Below, in pieces: positions 55,990-64,000 of a stretch of 64,000 bases of DNA. The notes under the pieces were generated by a model. That model had not been told where the DNA came from. It saw only the letters and a program-made list of their open reading frames with translations, and did not search any database. Source of the stretch: Branchiostoma floridae. Taxonomy: Eukaryota; Chordata; Leptocardii; Amphioxiformes; Branchiostomatidae. Each line of letters opens with the position of its first letter. Positions within the stretch are counted from its first letter, which is position 1. The stretch is taken from positions 12,957,926 through 13,021,925 of the forward strand of contig NC_049988.1 in the NCBI RefSeq assembly GCF_000003815.2, read 5' to 3'. A program made the position numbers and the translations under genes.

Positions 55990-58900
55990 TCACAGCTGGC
56001 TAACACTCCTACGGACATATAGTTTCCTCACAGGAGTTAGCTAGCCAGTTGAACAGTGACACTCCTACGGACAGTGGTTCCTCACAAGAGTTAGCTAGCC
56101 AGTTAAACAGTGACACTCCTACGGACTTAGTTTCCTCACAAGAGTTAGCTAGCCAGTTCAACAGTGACACTCCTACGGACATAGTTCCTCAAAGGAGTTA
56201 GCTAGACAGTTAAATAGTGACACTCCTACGGACATAGTTCCTCAAAGGAGTTAGCTAACCAGTTAAACAGTGACACTCCTACGGACATAGCTTCCTCAAA
56301 GGAGTTAGCTAACCAGTTAAACAGTGACACTCCTACGGACATAGTTCCTCAAAGGAGTTAGCTAACCAGTTAAACAGTGACACTCCTACGGACTTAGTTT
56401 CCTCACAGAAGTTAGCTAGACAGTTAAATAGTGACACTCCTACGGACAGTGGTTCCTCACAGGAGTTAGCTCGCCAGTTGAACAGTGACACTCCTACGGC
56501 CATAGTTCCTCAAAGGAGTTAGCTAACCAGTTAAATAGTGACACTCCTACGGACAGTGGTTCCTCACAGGAGTTAGCTAACCAGTTAAACAGTGACACTC
56601 CTACGGACTTAATTTCCTCACAGGAGTTAGCTAGACAGTTAAACAGTGACACTCCTACGGACAGTGTTTCCTCACAGGAGTTTAGCTAGCCAGTTAAATA
56701 GTGACACTCCTACGGATAGAGTTTTCCTCACAGGAGTTAGCTAGCCAGTTAAATAGCGACACTCCTACGGACAGAATTTTCCTCACAGGAGTTAGCTAGC
56801 CAGTTAAACAGTGACACTCCTACGGACATAGTTTCCTCACAGGAGTTAGCTCACCAGTTAAACAGTGACACTCCTACAGACAGTGGTTCCTCAAAGGAGT
56901 TAGCTAGCCAGTTGAACAGTGACACTCCTACGGACATAGTTCCTCACAGGAGTTACTAGTAGCTAACCAGTTAAACAGTGACACTCCTACGGCCTTAGTT
57001 TCCTCACAGGAGTTAGCTAGACAGTTAAATAGTGACACTCCTACGGACAGTGGTTCCTCACAGGAGTTCGCTAACCAGTTAAACAGTGACACTCCTACGG
57101 ACTTAGTTTCCTCACAGGAGTTAGCTAGACAGTTACATAGTGACACTCCTACGGACAGTGGTTCCTCACAGGAGCTAGCTAACCAGTTAAACAGTGACAC
57201 TCCTACGGACTTAGTTTCCTCACAGGAGTTAGCTAGACAGTTAAATAGTGACACTCCTACGGACAGTGGTTCCTCACAGGAGTTCGCTAACCAGTTAAAC
57301 AGTGACACTCCTACGGACTTCGTTTCCTCACAGGAGTTAGCTAGACAGTTAAATAGTGACACTCCTACGGACAGTGGTTCCTCACAGGAGTTAGCTAACC
57401 AGTTAAACAGTGACACTCCTACGGATTTAGTTTCCTCACAGGAGTTAGCTAGACAGTTAAACAGTGACACTCCTACGGACAGTGGTTCCACACAGGAGTT
57501 AGCTAACCAGTTAAACAGTGACACTCCTACGGACTTAGTTTCCTCACAGGAGTTAGCTAGACAGTTAAATAGTGACACTCCTACGGACAGTGGTTCCTCA
57601 CAGGAGTTACCTAACCAGTTAAACAGTGACACTCCTACGGACTTAGTTTCCTCACAGGAGTTAGCTAGACAGTTACATAGTGACACTCCTACGGACAGTG
57701 GTTCCTCACAGGAGCTAGCTAACCAGTTAAACAGTGACACTCCTACGGACTTAGTTTCCTCACAGGAGTTAGCTAGACAGTTAAATAGTGACACTCCTAC
57801 GGACAGTGGTTCCTCACAGGAGTTCGCTAACCAGTTAAACAGTGACACTCCTACGGACTTCGTTTCCTCACAGGAGTTAGCTAGACAGTTAAATAGTGAC
57901 ACTCCTACGGACAGTGGTTCCTCACAGGAGTTAGCTAACCAGTTAAACAGTGACACTCCTACGGATTTAGTTTCCTCACAGGAGTTAGCTAGACAGTTAA
58001 ACAGTGACACTCCTACGGACAAAGTTTTCCTCACAGGAGTTAGCTAGCCAGTTAAACAGTGACACTCCTACGGACAGTGGTTCCTCACAGAAGTTAGCTA
58101 GCCAGTTAGATAGTGACACTCCTACGGACAGAGTTCTCCTCACAGGAGTTAGCTAGCCAGTTAAATAGCGACACTCCTACGGACATAGTTTCCTCACAGG
58201 AGTTAGTTAACCAGTTAAATAGTGACACTCCTACAGACAGAGTTTTCCTCACAGGAGTTAGCTAACCAGTTAAACAGTGACACTCCTACGGACAGTGGTT
58301 CCTCACAGGAGTTAGCTAGCCAGTTAAGCAGTGACACTCCTACGGACCTAGTTTGCTCACAGGAGTTAGCTAGCCTGTTACACAGTGACACTCCTACGGA
58401 CATAGTTTTCCTCACAGGAGTTAGCTAACCAGTTAAACAGTGACACTCCTACGGACATAGTTTCCTCACAGGAGTTAGCTAGCCAGTTAAATAGTGACAC
58501 TCCTACGGACATAGTTTTCCTCACAGGAGTTAGCTAGCCAGTTAAATCGTGACACTCCTACGGACATAGTTTTCTCACGGGAGTTAGCTAGCCTGTTAAA
58601 CAGTGACACTCCTACGGACAGTGTTTCCTCACAGGAGTTAGCTAGCCAGTTAAATAGTGACACTCTTACGGACTTAGTTTCCTCACAGGAGTTAGCCAAC
58701 CAGTTAAATAGTGACACTCCTATGGACATAGTTTTCTCACAGGAGTTAGCTAGTCAGTTAAACAGTGACACTCCTACGGACAGTGTTTCCTCACAGGAGT
58801 TAGCTAGACAATTAAACAGTGACACTCCTACGGACAGTGTTTCCTCACAGGAGTTAGCTAACCAGTTAAATAGTGACACTCCTATGGACATAGTTTTCTC

Positions 58901-59780
58901 ACAGGAGTTAGCTAGTCAGTTAAACAGTGACACTCCTACGGACAGTGTTTCCTCACAGGAGTTAGCTAGACAATTAAACAGTGACACTCCTACGGACAGT
59001 GTTTCCTCACAGGAGTTAGCTAACCAGTTAAATAGTGACACTCCTACGGACAGTGTTTCCTCACAGGAGTTAGCTAACCAGTTAAACAGTGTCACTTCTA
59101 CGTACAGAGTTTTCCTCACAGGAGTTATCTAGCCGGTTAAACAGTGACACTCCTACGCGCATCATACTCACAGGAGTTAGTTCACAAGTTCAACAGTTAC
59201 ACTCCTACGGACAGTGCTTCCTTACAGGAGGTAGCTCGTCAGCTATTACATAGTGACACTCCCACGGACCTAGTCTCCTCACAAGAGTTTGTTTGCCAGT
59301 CATACTGTGCCACTCCTGCGGACACTCCCCTGACCAGTGTTTCCTCATAGAGTTAGTCAGTTCATCAGCGACGCTCCTTCGGACTGCGTTTCCTCACCGA
59401 CGTTCGCTTGCCAGGTGTGCAACAGTGACAATCCTACAATGTTTCCTCCCAGGAGTTTGCCAGCCAGTTATACAGCGACACTCCTATGGGCCGTGCTTCC
59501 TCACAGGAGTTAGCCAGCCAATTAAACATTGACACTCCTACGGACCGTGTTTCCTTACGGGAGTTAGCCCGCCGAGTGTTAACCCATAGGGCTCCGACGG
59601 TGTCTCCTCATAGTAGTTCCCTCGCGATCGCCAAGTGCTATAGCGTGACACTCCTTCATCACGGATGTTCGCTCGCTAAAGTGTCCAACATTGACCCTTT
59701 TACGGACAGTGTTGCCCCACTGGAGTTCGGTCTTCTGGTGTTCAAGATACGCCTACGGACAGTGTTTCCTCATGAAAGTT
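55990..59780. repeat. 54-bp minisatellite array (arm 2)
   Basis: Roughly 70 units, mostly 54 bp, keyed by 'agttaaacagtgacactcct' and 'acggacttagtttcctcaca'. A stretch of about 370 bp is repeated exactly 540 bp apart: landmarks at 57134/57674 (acatagtgacac), 57314/57854 (cggacttcg) and 57421/57961 (cggatttag). This is a ten-unit higher-order repeat. A second, 162-bp (three-unit) duplication occurs at about 58712/58874 (ctatggacatag). Edge units are degraded. Confidence 0.95.
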
Positions 59781-60661
59781 GGCCTATGATCAGCCGTTCA
59801 AGTCTACCAGTTGCTGCTCCGCGACTCTCTAAGGACAGTCTCTACTCACGTGCGTTTGATCGCCGGGTTTAAAAGCTGTGACAAGCCTCATGACGGCTTT
59901 TCCTCTCAAGACGTAGGTAGACAGGTATCCAACAACCCTGCTTCTCTGAGCCGCGTTTCGGCGTGTACAAGATTGCTGCACCGGAGGCCAGCTTCTTCTC
60001 GCGTCACACATCTCTGAGGGTCATCTAACGTCTTCTACGCATCTCCGGGCGTCGGACGCTCCGACAAACGGGGAGGGTTCGAATTCAATGCACGAACTAC
60101 AATTCTTCTGCACACGTATGAACTCCTCTTGTGCCATATGTATCTACGAGACTACACCCCACATTGACTGTATACATCTGTTACAGACTGAGTCATTGAC
60201 TGTTACAGACTGAGTCCTTCACCATCTGTGAAGTTATTCCTTCAGGGCGTTGCGGTCACTTGATAGTTCGTTTCACCTATTACCCTCACTATGTGCCTCT
60301 GCCAGTATAGCAGAACATCCCAAGTTATTTGCAACTGACTGTTATATGTTAAGCGTTAAGGTGCACCCCGTCCTTGTCGTTTTAGCCGATAGGTACGCCT
60401 TCTTTTCTTATCTAGTAGCCTATAGGTATGTATGCCTCGGACTTGTCTAGTTCACCTAGTACATGCGTGCCCTGTTCTTGCTAATTACTAGCTAGTTGAG
60501 TTAATATTTCGAGTACTAGCTAGTTGAGTTAATTTTTCGAGTACGATTGAAACTTGATTCTCGCCTCTACACTTTGTTAGCCGTCTGCCTTGCGCTCCCT
60601 CCACGCCTCTGCTCTCTCCACTCCAAACACCTCACTCCTCCTCCCTACGGGCTTGGTCCTG

Positions 60662-60763
60662 GTGGTTCTCAATGTTTGATTGCACAATGCATTAAAACTC
60701 TACCAAGCCCATTCCTTCTCCGCCTCATTCAATCCGGCATGTAGTGTGAGAGAGCAGATAATT
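60662..60763. repeat. 102-bp direct repeat, copy A1
   Basis: 'gtggttctcaatgtttgatt' to 'gagagcagataatt'; repeated without visible change at 60937-61038. Confidence 0.9.
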
Positions 60764-60921
60764 GGAAATATGTGAGCGTATGCGCAGATCACATTAGTTA
60801 ATTAGCGCCTCGAACGCTGACCTCACGTGACACAACCAGCAGCCCCCGCCAGGGAGGCCAGTCGCGTCAGGATGCGCTCGTCACGTCATCAGCAAATCTT
60901 ACTGTAGCGTAAATGTTTCAC
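60764..60921. repeat. 158-bp direct repeat, copy B2
   Basis: Identical by eye to 54969-55126. It lies exactly between copies A1 and A2 of a 102-bp repeat, separated from A2 by 15 bases (ccgcccacccaccac). Confidence 0.9.
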
Positions 60922-60936
60922 CCGCCCACCCACCAC

Positions 60937-61038
60937 GTGGTTCTCAATGTTTGATTGCACAATGCATTAAAACTCTACCAAGCCCATTCCTTCTCCGCCT
61001 CATTCAATCCGGCATGTAGTGTGAGAGAGCAGATAATT
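60937..61038. repeat. 102-bp direct repeat, copy A2
   Basis: Second copy of 60662-60763. The A1-B2-A2 order implies a templated duplication event. Confidence 0.9.
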
Positions 61039-61736
61039 AACATCATTTCTATGTGTGGTGGTATTTTTTCACATGTCGTATTTTGCGAAGAATAATTCAA
61101 GAGTTTCCGGCCATGGTCTCGATACGTTCGCTCGTCAACTTGCACGGAAGGCGTCAAACTTGAGCAAGTTTTCAAGTCAATCGTTATCTGTGGGACTTGC
61201 TAACTTCGACACATACCCCGTCTTTGTAGTTATTTACAACAAGGTTTAGTCTACAGCTAGTGTACTTCTCATGTGCAGGCATCTATGCATTTCTCCGCAA
61301 CAATGATTTTTAAAACCTGTCGAAATTTGGACCCCTGTCGAAGTATGGCCCCCTCCCGTTAACAATGACCTTCTTTTGTTTTTTTCAAGCAGTCCACGGA
61401 CATTTAGTGATAGTAAAGATATATCGTTGGAACTAATATCAGAATTCTGTACCTTTTGTTGTTGTTTATGTGCAGTGCACTTTGGCCTAACGTCGTCACG
61501 GCCGTTCCAAGGACGTTACATCAACGTCCTTGGCCGTTCATAAAGTCTATAGCCATAAGTCCGGTAACCGGGTTACGGCAACCTAACCGGGTTACGGTCG
61601 CATTTGTCTCGTCACGAAAATGCAAATGAGCAAACGCCCGATTTGACGACCACGAAATTGGAATATGACCTGACGGTGCGACGTTGCACGTGAGTTGCCC
61701 AGTCCAGGCACGCGAGAAAACCAAGAAAGCCCCACG
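61039..61736. other. no gene seen; two small palindromes
   Basis: 'ccaaggacgttacatcaacgtccttgg' (61507-61533) is a near-perfect hairpin. 'accgggttacgg' occurs twice at about 61565-61600. No exon-like sequence. Confidence 0.45.
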
Positions 61737-61745
61737 ACGTATGTC

Positions 61746-62054
61746 GGGTTCGCTTAAAAGGCTGGGCTGTCTACCAGGCCAGGCTACCTGGCCTGTCTAC
61801 CTGGCCTGGCTATCACGTCAGGCTACTCAGATCCCCCCATTCATAGCCCCATCATATGGCATTCAGCTGATTGACAGGCATAGTAATTGCTAATCTCCCG
61901 TCACTGCAAGTGACCTGAGGTTGGCCTGTCCACCTCTGGCTGGGCCCTTCGGGAATGTGTCTGGTAGGACTTCCTTGCAGCGTTAGGAACACAAGTACCA
62001 GTACTGACTGTTTGTGTATGTTTGTGTGTGTGTAAATGTGTGTGTGTACATGTA

Positions 62055-62089
<35 letters not shown>

Positions 62090-62797
62090 ACGGGCTTGCC
62101 AGCAACAGAAATTTGTTTCTTTATCGAATATCTATCTTCTAGAACAGAAACCATCTCAGCTCGTGCAACAAGAAGGAAGAGCATAAATCACTGTAAAGCT
62201 AAATGTACTGACCCAGGGGGGGGGGGTATAATTACATGTATCTCCTTGTTCTCTATGCTAGTATGCCATGTTGACATACACAATCTCGGTAGTCACATAG
62301 CCTTTTTGAGGCTGTGGATTGTTATCCAATGTACAATTTTTTGTGTCCAGGACAGAGCCCAATCCTCTCATTCCACTGCCAATAATCACTCCAACCCCCT
62401 TGTACAATTTGGAGTGGGGAAAGTACTGTACAGCACAGATTTTGTGCCAAAGGATTTGAACCCAGGACCTCTGTTTTCTAGGTCTAAACCCTAAAGCATT
62501 TACTCAACACAGTACTCAGGTACAGTACTTGAATGTGTTCCTGACATGCTGCAAGGAAGGCCTACCACTACCAGACACATTCCCGAAGGGTCCAGCCAGT
62601 GGTGGACAGGTTAACCTCAGGTCACTTGCAGGGTTAAAGATTAGCAATTACTATGCCTGTCAATCAGCTATTTTGGCAGAATGCCATATGATTGGGCTAT
62701 GAATGGGGGGATCTGAGTAGCCTGACGTGATAGCCAGGCCAGGTAGACAGGCCAGGTAGCCTGGCCTGGTAGACAGCCCAGCCTTTTAAGCGAACCC
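61746..62797. mobile_element. 1.05-kb foldback transposon with 9-bp target duplication (Mutator-like)
   Basis: The element starts GGGTTCGCTTAAAAGGCTGG and ends with its reverse complement at 62797. The inverted arms extend about 250 bp each with several indels (61746-61995 and 62528-62797). ACGTATGTC flanks both sides (61737-61745 and 62798-62806), a perfect 9-bp target duplication as made by Mutator-like elements. The arms contain nested 'ctaccaggccaggctacctg' repeats. The centre has a (TG)n run (62018-62084) and a SINE-like piece; no transposase. Confidence 0.85.
62018..62084. repeat. (TG)n microsatellite
   Basis: TG dinucleotide run with interruptions inside the foldback transposon. Confidence 0.9.
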
Positions 62798-62806
62798 ACG
62801 TATGTC

Positions 62807-62985
62807 TGTGATTCTGCTGTGCAACTGACAACTTACAATTGACGAATCGCTCGGCAAAAATTATGCCACACGACGTATGTCTTCTGCTGTGCAACTGACA
62901 ACTTACAAATGACGAATCGCTCGGAATAAATGATGCCACACGACGTATGTCTATACTTCTGCTGTTCAACTGATTTGCACAGAAT
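62807..62985. repeat. 70-75-bp tandem repeat, about 2.5 units
   Basis: 'ttctgctgtgcaactgacaa' begins at 62812 and 62882, with a diverged third start (ttctgctgttcaactgattt) at 62957. Each unit ends 'atgccacacgacgtatgtc'. The neighbouring 1-kb transposon inserted into this same motif. Confidence 0.8.
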
Positions 62986-63388
62986 GAAATGCCCTACCCT
63001 TTGTGACTCGGGCAAAAATTGCCCAACCTGTGAAATAGCTGCTTTGGTGCTATTTGGTGAGAATTTTGAAAGATTTGTCAACTGTTGTTTTTGCAGTGGT
63101 CCCGAATTTGCATTCAAATTTGAGAGGTCTGATCCTATTGTCCCTTTCCAAAATCTGTTGGTTTAGGCACCTTTTGAATTTTTCTGTTGTTTTTCTCCCA
63201 AAGTCCACCGAAAAGTGTTACTCTGTTTGGCACAAGTTGGGTCTCGGATTGCCATTTTGGCACATTTTTCCAAACCATGGCCGACAAAACGCTTCCGTAT
63301 GACCCAACTTACGACAACTTTGTTGCCTTTCCAAAATTGGCTTGTATGTGTGAGTTTTGAGACCATGGTACCCTTCTCTCCCACCCAG

Positions 63389-63785
63389 GATGACCCGGAT
63401 TACAACCAGTGGAACGACCGACCCCGTCGGCCGGGTCGCCGTAACCGGCGTCAAGAACATTCCTTTTCAGAGAGTCCGGTACTCAGTTACGTCTGGGGAG
63501 GAGTTTTCCCAGGGCACCTGTTCTGAGTCTGTTTCAGGTTCCGACCAGCAATCTGTTGAGGAGAATGACCAGGGCGAGGCGACCGTCTTGAAGGCTCCTG
63601 GTCAGCCGAGGCAGAGACGGCCAGCTAACCTGGACCAGGACATCTCCTGTGACTACCCGACGTGTCCCGACGATTCCGACACCGAGAAAGACGAGAGGCC
63701 ACCGACGAGCTATGCTGCTGACGTCCCGACCGCGACTACACCGCCGCAGACCGATGTGCATGGAGGACTTCGCTTTGGATTCTGA
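63389..63785 (+). CDS. possible terminal exon, unidentified Ser/Asp/Glu-rich protein
   Basis: After an acceptor-like 'ctctcccacccag' (63388) a GC-rich region stays open to a TGA at 63785. The frame contains NIPFQRVRYSVTSGEEFSQG, an acidic stretch (DDSDTEKDERPPTSYAADV) and ends GGLRFGF. Higher GC than the surroundings and low-complexity acidic/proline composition suggest coding. A second frame (DDPDYNQWNDRPRRPGRRNR) is open for 45 codons from the same acceptor, so the phase is unsettled. No domain is recognised and upstream exons were not found; it could also be part of a retroelement. Confidence 0.3.
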
Positions 63786-64000
63786 CTAGGATTATATAGA
63801 CTTAACATAGTGTGTTATTGTTTAGTTGTGTTGAGCAAAGACAGACCACTTTGTGTCTTGCGGTTCTGATGGTGCAAATCATTCGGCTGGGTGTGCTGGT
63901 GCATTGGTTGTTGTAGATTGTGTTGGTTCCTGTTTCACCTGTAAATCACCGTGGCTAGGTCCCCCGGAAGTTAAGGTCATATGAAGATTTTTTTTAGTGT

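Larger units (their letters stand above)
55614..60354. repeat. inverted-repeat arm 2, containing the 54-bp minisatellite
   Basis: Reverse complement of 28198-32780. Homology to arm 1 ends at 60354 (..tatatgttaagc) and near 55614 (ccgctcgggcagac). Unlike arm 1 it is continuous with its flanks and has no internal gap, so this is the more trustworthy copy. Outer low-copy part about 59780-60354, inner part about 55614-55990. Confidence 0.9.

Overview
The window is animal nuclear DNA: AT-rich, with multi-exon genes split by introns with GT..AG borders, a decayed non-LTR retrotransposon, many short foldback elements and microsatellites, and no bacterial operons, ribosome-binding sites or CRISPR. 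The dense miniature transposons, the poly(GAAA) tail followed by an 'attacgaatacaatat' motif near 5.15 kb, and the gene types suggest a marine invertebrate deuterostome, most likely a lancelet (Branchiostoma). That assignment is inference, not proof.

Layout. 0-5.7 kb: mobile and satellite DNA only (a TA-flanked element with perfect 51-bp ends, a duplicated roughly 0.5-kb repeat, a 163-bp tandem repeat). 5.9-20.2 kb: a tandem cluster of small type I membrane proteins of the WBP1/VOPP1-like type on the + strand. It has two complete five-exon copies (5977-10893 and 16147-20078) and, between them, a third copy (about 13322-14947) whose cysteine-rich front end is lost or broken. 22.9-26.0 kb: a minus-strand two-exon gene for a signal-peptide/SEA-like/transmembrane protein. 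28.2-32.8 and 55.6-60.4 kb: two reverse-complement blocks of about 4.6-4.7 kb, each mostly a 54-bp minisatellite. 33.6-37.9 kb: a six-exon secreted protein with two 2-oxoglutarate/Fe(II)-oxygenase (prolyl-4-hydroxylase-like) domains, the first with a degenerate active site. 38-51 kb: no recognised gene, with satellites and gaps. 51.6-53.7 kb: a broken minus-strand LINE. 54.3-64 kb: duplications, a 1-kb foldback transposon with a 9-bp target duplication, and an unidentified open frame.

How things fit together. I see no functional pathway linking the genes. The WBP1/VOPP1-like copies clearly arose by tandem duplication (same intron phases, same start-codon element). Transposable elements shape the rest: they fill the introns, apparently supply the polyadenylation signal of the SEA-like gene, and a degenerate 35-40-bp repeat spans the stop codon of the first membrane-protein gene. 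The most striking object is the 54-bp minisatellite in inverted orientation. Arm 1 is bounded on both sides by 100-N gaps exactly where its homology ends, so a misplaced alternative haplotype is as likely as a real giant inverted repeat.

Assembly gaps (runs of N): 4165-4587, 19814-19913, 22216-22794, 25349-25448, 28098-28197, 28794-29033, 31307-31532, 32781-32880, 38120-38219, 44811-44910, 46074-46711, 48295-48446, 51603-51702, 52366-52465. Those of exactly 100 N are probably placeholders of unknown length.
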